Assembly (NCBI GenBank): GCA_903929315.1
Contig: CAIYUC010000108.1
Coordinates: forward strand, 1 to 42,091
Source of the DNA: an uncultured Bacteroidales bacterium
GTDB lineage: Bacteria; Bacteroidota; Bacteroidia; Bacteroidales; FEN-979
Direction of reading: 5' to 3'
Length of the DNA stretch: 42,091 nt
Shown here: positions 33,899 through 42,091 of the stretch, in pieces
Layout of the letters: the number at the start of each line of letters is the position of its first letter
Numbering within the stretch: the stretch's first letter is position 1
Notes under the pieces: generated by a model
The model's input: only the letters and a program-made list of their open reading frames with translations
What the model was told of the DNA's origin: nothing
The model's database searches: none
Translations under genes and position numbers: made by a program

Positions 33899-34828
33899 AT
33901 GAGCTATTATGCCTCAAGCCCATTGGACGAAGTTAAACGGATATTCAGGCAAAAGTCTATTCTTCCCACCCTGATATTGATCAATACCGGGGTATGGCTA
34001 CTGGTAAAGGTTCTACAGGTTCTGTTTTATTTGTTTAATCACCCGGATGTCGCAATAGCCGATGACTGGATTACTCATTATTTTGCCCTTCCTGCATACT
34101 TCCCTGCGCTGATTGCGCGTCCCTGGACTTTTATTACATACATGTTCCTCCATATTGACTTCTGGCACATCGTGTTTAATATGCTTTGGCTCTTCTGGTT
34201 TGGTAAAATTTTTCTTGAATTCTTGAATTCAAGGCAACTTGCATTAACCTATTTAATGGGTGGTTTGGCAGGAGGTTTATTTTATATTTGTGCCTTCAAT
34301 ATTTTTCCTGTTTTCCAGGGAATTCTCCATATGAGTATGGCCCTCGGCGCTTCAGCTTCTGTCATGGCAATTGTAATCGCAACCTCTTTTTATGTTCCAA
34401 ACTATTCCATTCAGCTCCTTTTTATAGGACGTGTAAAAATTATTTACCTGGCTCTTGCCCTATTTATTATTGATTTTTTTGCAATTCCATCAGGTAATGC
34501 GGGAGGACATTTAGCACATATAGGAGGAGCCCTTTGGGGTTTTATTTATGTTTTATTGATACGACAAGGGTTTGGTAAACAGTTTTTCAGATTTCCCGGT
34601 GATCTTACGAAGGGTATAATAAAATTCTTTCATTTCAGTAAATTGCATGTGTCAAGCCGGAATCCTGAATACAAACGCAGTATGACAGATGAAGAATATA
34701 ACTTTAATAAAAACTTACAGCAAAAGAAGATCGATGAGATCCTCAATAAAATAGCAAAAGGTGGTTATGATACCCTGACCCGGGAAGAAAAAGAGTTTTT
34801 GTTTAAATCATCCGGGAAAAACAATTAA
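33899..34828 (+). CDS. Rhomboid-family intramembrane protease (2) with cytoplasmic C-terminal extension
   Basis: This 309-residue protein has the family's FLHIDFWHIVFNMLWLFWFG segment, ALGASASVMAI with candidate nucleophile S152, and the His motif GGHLAHIGGALWG (about H207). The serine motif is GASA rather than GASG, a small departure from the consensus. Residues about 235-309 form a hydrophilic tail, including NKNLQQKKIDEILNKIAKGGYDTLTREEKEFL, resembling the DUF6576-type C-terminal region often found on rhomboids in this phylum. It is in tandem with rhomboid 1 and likely arose by ancient duplication, as the two differ greatly outside the motifs. The next gene starts 5 bp downstream. Confidence 0.88.
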   Translation: MSYYASSPLDEVKRIFRQKSILPTLILINTGVWLLVKVLQVLFYLFNHPDVAIADDWITHYFALPAYFPALIARPWTFITYMFLHIDFWHIVFNMLWLFWFGKIFLEFLNSRQLALTYLMGGLAGGLFYICAFNIFPVFQGILHMSMALGASASVMAIVIATSFYVPNYSIQLLFIGRVKIIYLALALFIIDFFAIPSGNAGGHLAHIGGALWGFIYVLLIRQGFGKQFFRFPGDLTKGIIKFFHFSKLHVSSRNPEYKRSMTDEEYNFNKNLQQKKIDEILNKIAKGGYDTLTREEKEFLFKSSGKNN

Positions 34829-34833
34829 GAGTT

Positions 34834-35961
34834 ATGGTAAAAGGAAAGACCGCAAAAAGATCTTTTTTTAAAACCCTGATGATCATCATCAATTTCTTTA
34901 GTGTTATATCCTTGCTATTGTCTTATGCTGCAGGATATATCAGCCCTGCAAAATTTTGGATATTTGCATTCTTTGGAATTGCATATCCTGTATTCCTTTT
35001 ATTAAATATTTTCTTCGTCCTCTTTTGGATTTTACTCTTGAAAAAATATTTCCTGCTCTCCCTGGTAACAATCTTAATCGGATATGACCAGATGCAGTCA
35101 TTGGTTCCTTTCCGTTTTACAGGAGAACGGAATTTACCTTCCGGGGCAATGAAAGTCCTTACTTTTAATGTTCATAGTTTATACGGAATGACAAACCATG
35201 ATTATAACCCTCATACTCCATCAAAAGTCATGGATTTCATCGCCAGTGAAAAACCGGATATTCTTTGTATACAGGAATTTTACGCTGTCGGCCAGGATTA
35301 TCAGAAAATTCTGGAGCACGTGACCTCAAAGATAAAGATTGATCATTATTTCTTTCACAATTACTTCGATGTTACCGATATGAAAAAGATCGATGCTCTC
35401 GCCATTTTTTCTAAATATCCGATTGTCAGGACGGGATCTGTGACATTTATGGATAGAAATACCATGGCCATCTTTACTGATATTATCGTGAACTCCGATA
35501 CTTTCCGTGTTTTTAACCTGCACCTCGAGTCGATCCGGTTTGGAGATGAGGATTATTCCTTTTACTCTCACCTGACCATTCCTAACGGTGAAAATGTAAA
35601 AATAACAAAAGGCTCTATGAAAATATTCGGAAAATTAAAGAAAGCTTTTATCCTCCGGGCAGAACAGGTGGATATCATGAAAGAACAGATCAGGAAATCC
35701 CCATATCCGGTGATCGTTTGCGGAGATTTTAACGATACGCCCTTTTCCTATACCTATCATATTTTGGAAAAAGGATTGAACGATTCGTACAGGAAAGCCG
35801 GTGAAGGCCTGTTTGGCAGTACATATGCAGGAAAGTTTCCTTCCTACAGGATTGATTATATCTTATTTGATGATCATTTTTCTGCATTTAATTACATCCG
35901 ATATAATACTGACTTATCGGATCATTTTCCTGTTGCAGTCTATTTAAAACCTGTAAAATAG
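34834..35961 (+). CDS. Endonuclease/exonuclease/phosphatase (EEP) family protein with N-terminal membrane helices
   Basis: This 375-residue protein has two to three N-terminal hydrophobic segments (about residues 12-85) followed by an EEP domain with MKVLTFNVHSLYG, the metal Glu in ILCIQEFYAV, FRVFNLHLES, VIVCGDFNDTPFSYTY, and the C-terminal SDHFPVAVYL. The catalytic Asn, Glu, Asp and His positions of the superfamily are all present. EEP enzymes split phosphodiesters or phosphate esters of DNA, lipids or sugars. A membrane anchor suggests a phospholipid- or envelope-associated substrate rather than DNA. It sits in the mutL-rhomboid-uvrB run, 5 bp after the second rhomboid gene. Confidence 0.85.
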   Translation: MVKGKTAKRSFFKTLMIIINFFSVISLLLSYAAGYISPAKFWIFAFFGIAYPVFLLLNIFFVLFWILLLKKYFLLSLVTILIGYDQMQSLVPFRFTGERNLPSGAMKVLTFNVHSLYGMTNHDYNPHTPSKVMDFIASEKPDILCIQEFYAVGQDYQKILEHVTSKIKIDHYFFHNYFDVTDMKKIDALAIFSKYPIVRTGSVTFMDRNTMAIFTDIIVNSDTFRVFNLHLESIRFGDEDYSFYSHLTIPNGENVKITKGSMKIFGKLKKAFILRAEQVDIMKEQIRKSPYPVIVCGDFNDTPFSYTYHILEKGLNDSYRKAGEGLFGSTYAGKFPSYRIDYILFDDHFSAFNYIRYNTDLSDHFPVAVYLKPVK

Positions 35962-35979
35962 ACCTTTAACATCTATTCA

Positions 35980-38001
35980 ATGGAATTTAAGCTTACATCA
36001 GAATTTCAACCGACAGGCGATCAACCGGAAGCTATCCATCAATTGGTGGAAGGGATAGAGAGAGGAGATCCGGCCCAGGTCCTTGTCGGGGTAACAGGTT
36101 CCGGAAAAACATTTACGATTGCCAATTTGATTCAGCAGGTCAATAAACCGACACTTGTATTTAGCCATAATAAAACCCTTGCTGCCCAATTATACGGTGA
36201 ATTCAGGCAATTTTTTCCTGAAAATGCAGTTGAATTTTTTGTTTCCTATTACGATTATTATCAGCCTGAAGCATATTTGCCCATCACCAATACTTACATT
36301 GAAAAAGATCTTTCCATCAATGAAGAATTGGAAAAACTGCGTTTAAGTACCACTTCCTCGTTGCTTTCAGGACGACGGGATATCATTGTGGTTTCCTCGG
36401 TATCCTGTATTTACGGTATCGGAAATCCGGATGATTTCAGTCAGAACATCATCCGTCTGAAACCGGGAGGTCTGATCAGCCGGAACAAATTTCTTTATGC
36501 TTTAGTGAATAGCCTTTATTCCAGAACGGAAAGCGATCTCACACGTGGGAAATTCAGGGTGAGGGGTGATACGGTCGATATTTTCCCGGCTTACCTGGAT
36601 GTTTGTGTTCGGGTCATTTTCCTGGGGGATGAGATTGAAATGATCGAATCTTTTGACCCCGTCACAGGTCATAAATTAGAGAAAATGGAACAGCTTACGC
36701 TTTTTCCCGCTAATATTTTTGTGACCTCTCAGGATAAAATGAAGCAGGCGCTTTTTGAGATCCAGGATGACATGGTAAAGCAGGTCCTCTACTTTAAGGA
36801 AAACGGAAAGGAACTTGAAGCAAAAAGGTTGGAGGAAAGGGTCGACTATGATATTGAAATGATGCGTGAGTTGGGATACTGTTCCGGGATTGAAAATTAT
36901 TCAAGATATTTTGATGGCAGAGTTTCAGGCTCAAGACCATTCTGTCTGTTGGATTATTTTCCGGATGATTATTTAATCGTCATTGACGAAAGTCATGTAT
37001 CGGTCCCTCAAATCAGGGCGATGTTCGGAGGCGATCGTTCACGTAAACAAACGCTGATAGAATTTGGGTTCCGCCTGCCATCTGCAATGGATAACCGTCC
37101 GTTAAAATTCGACGAATTTGAAAGCCTGGTGAATCAGGTCATTTTTGTAAGTGCAACACCTGCTGATTATGAACTGCAGAAATGTGAAGGAGTGGTGGTG
37201 GAACAGGTGATACGGCCAACCGGACTGCTCGACCCATTGGTGGAAGTCAGGCCCAGCCTGAATCAGATTGATGATTTACTTGAAGAGATCAATCAACGGA
37301 TCTCCAAAAACGAACGGGTTCTCGTAACAACCCTGACAAAACGCATGGCCGAAGAATTGTCAAAATATTTTTCCCGGTTGGATATAAAGTGCAGGTACAT
37401 TCATTCCGAGGTTGATACTCTGGAACGTGTAGAGATCATGAGGGATTTACGGTTAGGAGTTTTCGATGTACTGGTTGGCGTAAACTTGCTCAGGGAAGGA
37501 CTTGATCTGCCTGAAGTATCGCTCGTCGCCATACTCGACGCCGATAAGGAAGGTTTTCTGCGATCTGAGCGATCATTAACACAAACAGCAGGCAGGGCAG
37601 CCCGTAATATAAACAGCAGGGTAATAATGTACGCTGATAAGATGACCGATTCAATGAAACGGATGATCAATGAAACGAATCGCAGGCGGCAAAAACAAAT
37701 GGCATATAATGAAGTAAACAATATCACTCCTACTCAAATCAATAAAAGTATGCAGGATATCCTCGGGCAAACGGCTGTCGCAGATGTCAAGGGAAAAACT
37801 CAGAGAAGTTATGTTGAAAGGGAAAACATTGACATGGCCGCAGACCCTGTCATTCAATACATGCCAAAAGAAAAACTCCGGAAGCTTATTGCCCGAACCC
37901 GGAAATCCATGGAAGTTGCAGTAAAAGAGATGGATTTCCTTGAGGCTGCCAGACTAAGAGACGAACTGTTCAGTCTGGAGAAACTTCTGGAGTCTAAATA
38001 A
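35980..38001 (+). CDS. uvrB: Excinuclease ABC subunit UvrB
   Basis: This 673-residue protein has all UvrB features: LTSEFQPTGDQPEAIHQL at the start, Walker A GVTGSGKTFT, the beta-hairpin region YYDYYQPEAYLP, the DESH box VIDESHVSVPQI, later helicase motifs (VGVNLLREGLDLPEVSL, QTAGRAARN) and a C-terminal UVR motif (AVKEMDFLEAARLRDELF) that contacts UvrC. UvrB receives damaged DNA from UvrA and recruits UvrC for dual incision in nucleotide excision repair. It follows the EEP gene by 18 bp. No uvrA or uvrC is in the window. It converges with the FKBP gene, 13 bp apart. Confidence 0.97.
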   Translation: MEFKLTSEFQPTGDQPEAIHQLVEGIERGDPAQVLVGVTGSGKTFTIANLIQQVNKPTLVFSHNKTLAAQLYGEFRQFFPENAVEFFVSYYDYYQPEAYLPITNTYIEKDLSINEELEKLRLSTTSSLLSGRRDIIVVSSVSCIYGIGNPDDFSQNIIRLKPGGLISRNKFLYALVNSLYSRTESDLTRGKFRVRGDTVDIFPAYLDVCVRVIFLGDEIEMIESFDPVTGHKLEKMEQLTLFPANIFVTSQDKMKQALFEIQDDMVKQVLYFKENGKELEAKRLEERVDYDIEMMRELGYCSGIENYSRYFDGRVSGSRPFCLLDYFPDDYLIVIDESHVSVPQIRAMFGGDRSRKQTLIEFGFRLPSAMDNRPLKFDEFESLVNQVIFVSATPADYELQKCEGVVVEQVIRPTGLLDPLVEVRPSLNQIDDLLEEINQRISKNERVLVTTLTKRMAEELSKYFSRLDIKCRYIHSEVDTLERVEIMRDLRLGVFDVLVGVNLLREGLDLPEVSLVAILDADKEGFLRSERSLTQTAGRAARNINSRVIMYADKMTDSMKRMINETNRRRQKQMAYNEVNNITPTQINKSMQDILGQTAVADVKGKTQRSYVERENIDMAADPVIQYMPKEKLRKLIARTRKSMEVAVKEMDFLEAARLRDELFSLEKLLESK

Positions 38002-38014
38002 TCTTCAGGTACCT

Positions 38015-39346
38015 TTATTTACCGGGCTTGGCATCCATTACATCCAGCAATTCGACATCAAAAACAAGTGTTGAATACGGCTGAATATCACCCATACTTC
38101 TTTCGCCATAAGCAATGCCCGATGGGATAACGAAGGTAGCTCTTCCACCTTTATTCATCATAGCAATACCTTCATCCCAGCCTTTAATTACCTGGCCGGC
38201 GCCTAAAGTAAATTCAAAATAAGGTGGTTTTTTATCTTTTGAAGAATCGAATACTTTCCCGTTCAGCAGGGTTCCTGTGTAATTAACTCTTACTTTCTTA
38301 CCTGCCATAGCCCTGGGGCCCGTTCCTTTTATCTTTTCAATATAATAGAGACCACTGGTCGTTGGCTTGACAGTTATCTTATTATCCTTCAAATATTTTT
38401 GCAACAAGCTGCTTTCTTCCTTTTTTGCATTTTCGGTTTTCATTTGGTCGTCTTTCTTTTTGGTTGCCTGTTCTTTTTCATAGTCTGCCTTTGAGAGTAC
38501 ATCCAGAATCTCTACATTGTAAATAACGATTGAATAAGGAGGAACAATGGTTCCCCTGCCTTGTTCTCCAAAAGCCATTTTGGAAGGAACGATGACCGTC
38601 CCTTTTGCACCTTTTTTCATCATACCAATAGCCTGTTCCAGACCGGGGGTATCAAATCTTTTACCATACTGGAAACTAACAGGTTCAGGACGGTCATAGG
38701 TGGAGAAAATCTGCTTGCCGTCGATCAGTGAGACCTTGAACTGAAGCTTGACCTGGCAACCTGAATCGATCTTCATCCCTTTACCTGGTGTACTTTCAAT
38801 ATAATAGATCCCGGATGATGTCGGTGGTGTCGTAATTTTGTTGGTTGCAATATAACTTTGCAAAGATTCACCTTCCTTTTTCTCAAGGCTTAGGGGTGAA
38901 TCCACGGTTAATAAATGAACATAAAAATTGATAAAACTGCTGCTGTCGATCATAGGAGGACGCTTAGCCATTTTAAATGTCTTCAGGAACAAGGAATCTG
39001 CGCTTATAATAAAAGCAGCGCTGTCACCTGCAGACATCATTCTTATCCCTTCATAAATATCGCCTTTGAAATCGGAACGCGGGATCTGAAACCTTACAGG
39101 TGTTCCCATTTGTTTTTTACTGTCAAACAGGGTAGTATCTTTACCCTTAATCTTATATGTGTATTTCATATCAAGAGAAACCCAGTCACCTATTTTTGGT
39201 TTTATGGTGTCCTTACTGATTTTAAACATCTTGTAGTACAAACCGGACTCAGTCTTATCATAGCCGGAAAATTTCGAACTACATGCAAATGAAGTCATAG
39301 CGACCAAGAGAAAGATCGCAAAAGGATTAAAAACTACTTTTTTCAT
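38015..39346 (-). CDS. Lipoprotein with three FKBP-type peptidyl-prolyl isomerase-like domains
   Basis: This 443-residue protein starts with a lipoprotein signal (FLLVAMTSFAC, lipid Cys at C22). Three FKBP-like domains follow: a degenerate one (about residues 30-150; VSLDMKYTYKIKGKD, EGIRMMSAGDSAAFII), a second (about 175-285; TPGLEQAIGMMKKGAKGTVIVPSKMAFGEQG) and a third (about 325-440; RVNYTGTLLNGKVFDSS, IKGWDEGIAMMNKGGRATFVIPSGIAYGER). A charged linker (KADYEKEQATKKKDDQ) separates domains 2 and 3. Domains 2 and 3 keep the usual loop and are likely active isomerases; domain 1 seems structural. It acts in the periplasm, probably folding outer-membrane or secreted proteins. It follows the GldI-like gene by 32 bp in one leftward operon. 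Confidence 0.88.
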   Translation of the reverse strand: MKKVVFNPFAIFLLVAMTSFACSSKFSGYDKTESGLYYKMFKISKDTIKPKIGDWVSLDMKYTYKIKGKDTTLFDSKKQMGTPVRFQIPRSDFKGDIYEGIRMMSAGDSAAFIISADSLFLKTFKMAKRPPMIDSSSFINFYVHLLTVDSPLSLEKKEGESLQSYIATNKITTPPTSSGIYYIESTPGKGMKIDSGCQVKLQFKVSLIDGKQIFSTYDRPEPVSFQYGKRFDTPGLEQAIGMMKKGAKGTVIVPSKMAFGEQGRGTIVPPYSIVIYNVEILDVLSKADYEKEQATKKKDDQMKTENAKKEESSLLQKYLKDNKITVKPTTSGLYYIEKIKGTGPRAMAGKKVRVNYTGTLLNGKVFDSSKDKKPPYFEFTLGAGQVIKGWDEGIAMMNKGGRATFVIPSGIAYGERSMGDIQPYSTLVFDVELLDVMDAKPGK

Positions 39347-39378
39347 AATTCAATTTTTAATGATTGTTTTCGGGATGA

Positions 39379-39933
39379 TTATTTTAACTTTATTAATTCG
39401 ATATCATAGACAAGTGTGGCACGCTGTGGTATCTTATCCTGGTCTCCAAGCAAACCGAAAGCGAGGTGCGAAGGTACAATAAATTTAACATGATCCCCGA
39501 CACGTAATAATAAAATTCCCTCTTCAAGCCCGCTTTCAACCCCTCCATGGCCGATCTCAAATTCTCTTGGCCCTGTTTGTTCTGAAGAATAAGCCAAATC
39601 ACCGTTGAGTAATCGCACGGAATACATAATGGTTGCATACTTACCTTTTGTCGCGAACGGACCATTACCCTTGTGATAAATCATGTATCTCAGACCTGTG
39701 GCGGTTTTTTTCATATTCCACTGATACCGGTTGATAAAATCCCCAATCTCCTCATCTTCCGTTTTGACTACCTTTTTATTGAAGTTGATAAGGGAATCCG
39801 TTGTCATTTTGTTATTATTTGAATCCCTGGAAGGTTGTGTATTTTCGGTACAAGTAATGACAAGAAAAAACAAAACCGGGAACAACAACCAAAAAGCTTT
39901 ATTTCTGATTTTAATGAATGGAATGGATTTCAT
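39379..39933 (-). CDS. GldI-like FKBP-type peptidyl-prolyl isomerase lipoprotein
   Basis: This 184-residue protein has a lipoprotein signal (FFLVITC, lipid Cys near residue 28) and one FKBP domain (about residues 75-184; GLRYMIYHKGNGP, YATIMYSVRLLNGD, VESGLEEGILLLRVGDHVKFIVPSHLAFG). Length and layout match GldI, an FKBP lipoprotein associated with gliding motility and the type 9 secretion system in this phylum, although no other gld genes are nearby, so a general folding role is also possible. Its ATG overlaps the NrnA-like gene's stop (TAATG), giving strict co-transcription. Confidence 0.82.
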   Translation of the reverse strand: MKSIPFIKIRNKAFWLLFPVLFFLVITCTENTQPSRDSNNNKMTTDSLINFNKKVVKTEDEEIGDFINRYQWNMKKTATGLRYMIYHKGNGPFATKGKYATIMYSVRLLNGDLAYSSEQTGPREFEIGHGGVESGLEEGILLLRVGDHVKFIVPSHLAFGLLGDQDKIPQRATLVYDIELIKLK

Positions 39934-40952
39934 TAATAAACCTTTTTTAACTGTTCGGTGTAAACCGGGAGTAAGGAAAGAAATTTACTGATCGTCTCCT
40001 GTAATGAAATATAGCTATAGGCTCCCGCGGCATTATTGTGTCCTCCGCCATCAAAATGCTTGCGTGCCAAGTCATTAACCGAGAAGTTACCCTTTGACCT
40101 GAAAGAAATTTTGACCAATCCTTCTCTTTCCATGAACAATGCGGCAAGATTGATATCTTTAATCGATAATCCGAAATTCACGATCCCCTCTGTATCCCCC
40201 ACCTGATGATTGAATCGTTGAAGATCATCCTTGGAAAGTGAAATATATGCTGTATGAGATTCATGCAGGACAATAAGTTTGTCACTCAGAGAATAGCCTA
40301 AAAGACGAAGCCTGTCCTCAGAATATGTGTCATAGACCATCCGGTGGATATGTTCACCGTCAATTCCTGCTGAAATCAGATGTGCGGTAATCTGATATGT
40401 TTTTTCATTATTGCATGAATAACTGAAAGATCCTGTATCTGTGATTATCCCGGCGTAAATACATGCAGCAATATTGGTGTCGATCAAGTCATGGTCTCCC
40501 GATTCAACAATCAAATCATAGATCAGTTCAGCTGTTGATGAGACCGTGATGTCGGATATCATCCAATGAAAACCAGAATCCGGATCCTTATGATGATCAA
40601 TCAATATCTTAATTCCTTTCGCTTTTTGCACGAATTCTGTGGCTTCTTCGAGCCTGTCAAGAGTATTATAATCAACTGAAATCAGTAATTCAGCCTGATC
40701 AATGGCCTTTATACAGATTTCCCGGTCTTTGTTAAAAACCAAAAGATTTTCGTGATATGGCATCCAATGCAGGAAAGCAGGATCTGGATCGGGGACCATA
40801 ATATACACTTCATGAAGTTTCTTTTTCAGGTAACCGAACAATGCAAGGCTTGAGCCAATTGCATCTCCATCAGGATTTGCGTGCGTAGTTATAAGGATTT
40901 TATGGTGTTTTCTTACTTCACCAATAATGTCCTTAAAGTTGGAATTTTTCAA
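39933..40952 (-). CDS. DHH-family phosphoesterase, NrnA-like (nanoRNase/pAp phosphatase)
   Basis: This 339-residue protein has DHH/DHHA1 architecture: ITTHANPDGDAIGSSLALFGY, SVDYNTLDRL, ILIDHHKDPD (DHH motif) and, near the C-terminus, FDGGGHNNAAGAYS (DHHA1 GGGH motif). NrnA enzymes degrade short oligoribonucleotides and convert pAp (3'-phosphoadenosine 5'-phosphate) to AMP. pAp is a by-product of both PAPS-dependent sulfation and ACP phosphopantetheinylation, so the activity is relevant to the sulfotransferase and ACP genes here, but the distance (about 15 kb) makes a dedicated link unproven. The start is TTG at 40952, the only option before an in-frame upstream stop at 40970-40968. Confidence 0.87.
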   Translation of the reverse strand: MKNSNFKDIIGEVRKHHKILITTHANPDGDAIGSSLALFGYLKKKLHEVYIMVPDPDPAFLHWMPYHENLLVFNKDREICIKAIDQAELLISVDYNTLDRLEEATEFVQKAKGIKILIDHHKDPDSGFHWMISDITVSSTAELIYDLIVESGDHDLIDTNIAACIYAGIITDTGSFSYSCNNEKTYQITAHLISAGIDGEHIHRMVYDTYSEDRLRLLGYSLSDKLIVLHESHTAYISLSKDDLQRFNHQVGDTEGIVNFGLSIKDINLAALFMEREGLVKISFRSKGNFSVNDLARKHFDGGGHNNAAGAYSYISLQETISKFLSLLPVYTEQLKKVY

Positions 40953-40980
40953 GGAGGAGTATTTATATCAATTTAAAGTA

Positions 40981-40988
40981 CAAAAATA
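40981..40988 (-). promoter_or_regulatory. Putative -7 element (TATTTTTG) for the nrnA-FKBP operon
   Basis: Reads TATTTTTG on the minus strand, 29 bp upstream of the TTG start at 40952. A TTTG (CAAA on the plus strand at 41004-41007) is only 15 nt away, shorter than usual. Confidence 0.5.
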
Positions 40989-41077
40989 CAGATATTCTCC
41001 GAACAAATTAATGTCTTAACTTTACCACCAGATTTCTTCAGGATTAATGCCAGATGCCAGATGCTGTTACATTGTAT

Positions 41078-41095
41078 ATTATACGGTCGTATAAT
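41078..41095. promoter_or_regulatory. Perfect 8-bp dyad upstream of ndk (possible operator)
   Basis: ATTATACG-GT-CGTATAAT is an exact dyad with a 2-nt spacer, 37 bp upstream of the ndk ATG. Just before it (41047-41064) is a short tandem repeat of ATGCCAG. The size and symmetry fit a transcription-factor site or a hairpin, but no regulator can be assigned. Confidence 0.45.
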
Positions 41096-41132
41096 TTTAA
41101 ATGTAGAATAACCTTAAATAGAATTGACGAAT

Positions 41133-41570
41133 ATGGCTACCAACCGAACTTTCACAATGATAAAACCAATAGCAGTATCCAATGGTTTTTCCGGAGCAAT
41201 CCTCAAAATGTTTCATGAGGCAGGGTTCAGGCTGATTTCGATGAAATACCTCCAGATGACTCCGGGACAAGCCGGAGCATTTTATGAAGTACATAAAGAT
41301 AAACCCTTCTATGCTTCCCTGGTTGAATTTATGTCATCCGGCCCTATTATAGCAGCAATACTTGAAAAAGAGAATGCGGTTGAGGAATTCCGGAAGCTGA
41401 TCGGAGCCACTGACCCTTCCATGGCTGCCCCCGGAACGATCCGTAATTTGTATGGTAAGAACCTCACGGAGAATGCAGTACATGGTTCCGACAGTGACGA
41501 AAATGCGGAATTGGAAAGTAGTTTCTTTTTCTCAGGAATTGAGCAATATCCGGTTGATCATTCAGGGTAA
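41133..41570 (+). CDS. ndk: Nucleoside-diphosphate kinase
   Basis: The preferred ATG at 41133 gives 145 residues; the track's TTG at 41124 is three codons upstream. Signatures are [13 protein letters not shown] (NDK start), the substrate loop [11 protein letters not shown], and the active-site His in [18 protein letters not shown] transfers the gamma-phosphate from ATP to other nucleoside diphosphates through a phospho-His. Length fits the hexameric family. Its C-terminus overlaps the convergent HTH gene by 13 bp. An 8-bp dyad lies just upstream. No typical -7 TAnnTTTG was found. Confidence 0.95.
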   Translation: MATNRTFTMIKPIAVSNGFSGAILKMFHEAGFRLISMKYLQMTPGQAGAFYEVHKDKPFYASLVEFMSSGPIIAAILEKENAVEEFRKLIGATDPSMAAPGTIRNLYGKNLTENAVHGSDSDENAELESSFFFSGIEQYPVDHSG

Positions 41571-41950
41571 TATTCCCGGAATGTCTTATCTTTAAAGAAA
41601 TATACTATCTTTTCAACCGGTTTTCTTTCAATATCTGCAGATTTTTGTCTTTTTTGCCTCCCTTGATCCGATGTCTCCGGATCAGGAGTATTTTGTATCA
41701 CCTGTTCGTGGGTAAAATTCATATCCGGTTGAATGCCGCCGTCATTTATCATTGAACCTGTGCCGTTCAATATCCACTGTAAATTCATTTCCGGGTAACG
41801 GGCCACAATTCGCTGAATAAATTCCAAACTTGGTTTATTCCTTCCTGATATAAGGTGGGAGATACTTGAACGTTGCACACCGATTTCATCTGCAAATTGC
41901 GATGGAGTTAAATTCTTCGATTTAATGAATGATAAAATTCGTTCAACCAT
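41558..41950 (-). CDS. XRE-family helix-turn-helix transcriptional regulator
   Basis: This 130-residue protein has an N-terminal Cro/C1-type HTH (about residues 1-65; [40 protein letters not shown], then [11 protein letters not shown]) followed by an acidic-to-basic linker and a short C-terminal segment ([18 protein letters not shown]). The layout is common for small regulators in this phylum. It has a fair promoter upstream. Its 3' end overlaps ndk on the other strand. Target genes are unknown. Confidence 0.85.
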   Translation of the reverse strand: MVERILSFIKSKNLTPSQFADEIGVQRSSISHLISGRNKPSLEFIQRIVARYPEMNLQWILNGTGSMINDGGIQPDMNFTHEQVIQNTPDPETSDQGRQKRQKSADIERKPVEKIVYFFKDKTFREYYPE

Positions 41951-41972
41951 AAAATGTTTCTAAGAATAATTA

Positions 41973-42003
41973 CAAAAGTAAAATTTTCGGCAAACAATAG
42001 CAA
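41973..42003 (-). promoter_or_regulatory. Putative Bacteroidota promoter (TTG-N20-TACTTTTG) for the HTH gene
   Basis: On the minus strand TTG (42003-42001) and TACTTTTG (41980-41973) are 20 nt apart, near the usual arrangement. The ATG at 41950 is 22 bp downstream. The rest of the right edge (to 42091) holds AT-rich sequence with nothing else recognisable. Confidence 0.6.
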
Positions 42004-42091
42004 GTTTACAGTTAAAATTGTTAAAGTACGATCAGCTTTAAAGCTTTTCATCAAATAGTCTATATATCATCCTGGTCTACATACTGTTAAA

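Overview
The window most likely comes from a member of the Bacteroidota, probably an anaerobic or fermentative relative of the Bacteroidales. Supporting signs are repeated TAnnTTTG -7 promoter elements (several with an upstream TTTG or TTG), starts without Shine-Dalgarno sequences, a TonB-dependent receptor with an N-terminal carboxypeptidase-regulatory-like domain, GldI-like FKBP lipoproteins, a DUF6580-type membrane protein and oxygen-sensitive cobalamin-type radical SAM enzymes. I saw no rRNA, tRNA, CRISPR array, insertion sequence or phage gene. Every statement here comes from reading the sequence; no search was run.

Layout. Bases 1-700 hold a striking 33-bp perfect inverted repeat and a small FMN-binding split-barrel protein. 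Bases 732-16110 hold two divergent operons that start from a shared promoter region near 3.5-3.66 kb. Leftward are two B12-type radical SAM genes. Rightward are a GT2-DUF2062 glycosyltransferase, a 1284-residue MMPL exporter/acyltransferase/methyltransferase fusion, a RetSat/CrtI-like flavoprotein, a C45-type autoproteolytic acyltransferase, a third B12-type radical SAM protein, an unknown 128-residue protein and a TonB-dependent receptor. Bases 16211-20011 hold a divergent 3-hydroxyacyl-CoA dehydrogenase, acetate kinase, a CHAD protein and a GNAT acetyltransferase. Bases 20052-27501 resume the biosynthetic theme: an O-methyltransferase-like protein, an ABC-2 permease, a small HTH protein, a BtrH-like acyltransferase, an acyl carrier protein, a sulfotransferase, an outer-membrane protein and a PaaK-like AMP ligase. 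Bases 27593-41950 are mostly housekeeping: a secreted protein, a YtcJ-like amidohydrolase, a DUF6580 protein, a GroES-like protein, mutL, two rhomboid proteases, an EEP-family phosphohydrolase, uvrB, two FKBP lipoproteins, an NrnA-like DHH phosphoesterase, ndk and an HTH regulator.

How the genes may work together (inference). The 2.1-27.5 kb stretch looks like a specialised lipid or polyene gene cluster: an AMP ligase and carrier protein to activate and hold an acyl group, BtrH-like, C45 and PlsC-type enzymes to transfer it, methyl-, glycosyl- and sulfo-transferases plus a saturase to tailor it, three B12 radical SAM enzymes for difficult chemistry, and MMPL and ABC-2 proteins to export it. 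From memory, MMPL, PlsC-type and methyltransferase genes accompany aryl polyene/flexirubin-type clusters. However, no ketosynthase, dehydratase or aromatase is present here, so the product is either built on a scaffold made elsewhere or belongs to a different class. This is the best candidate for an undescribed system in the window.
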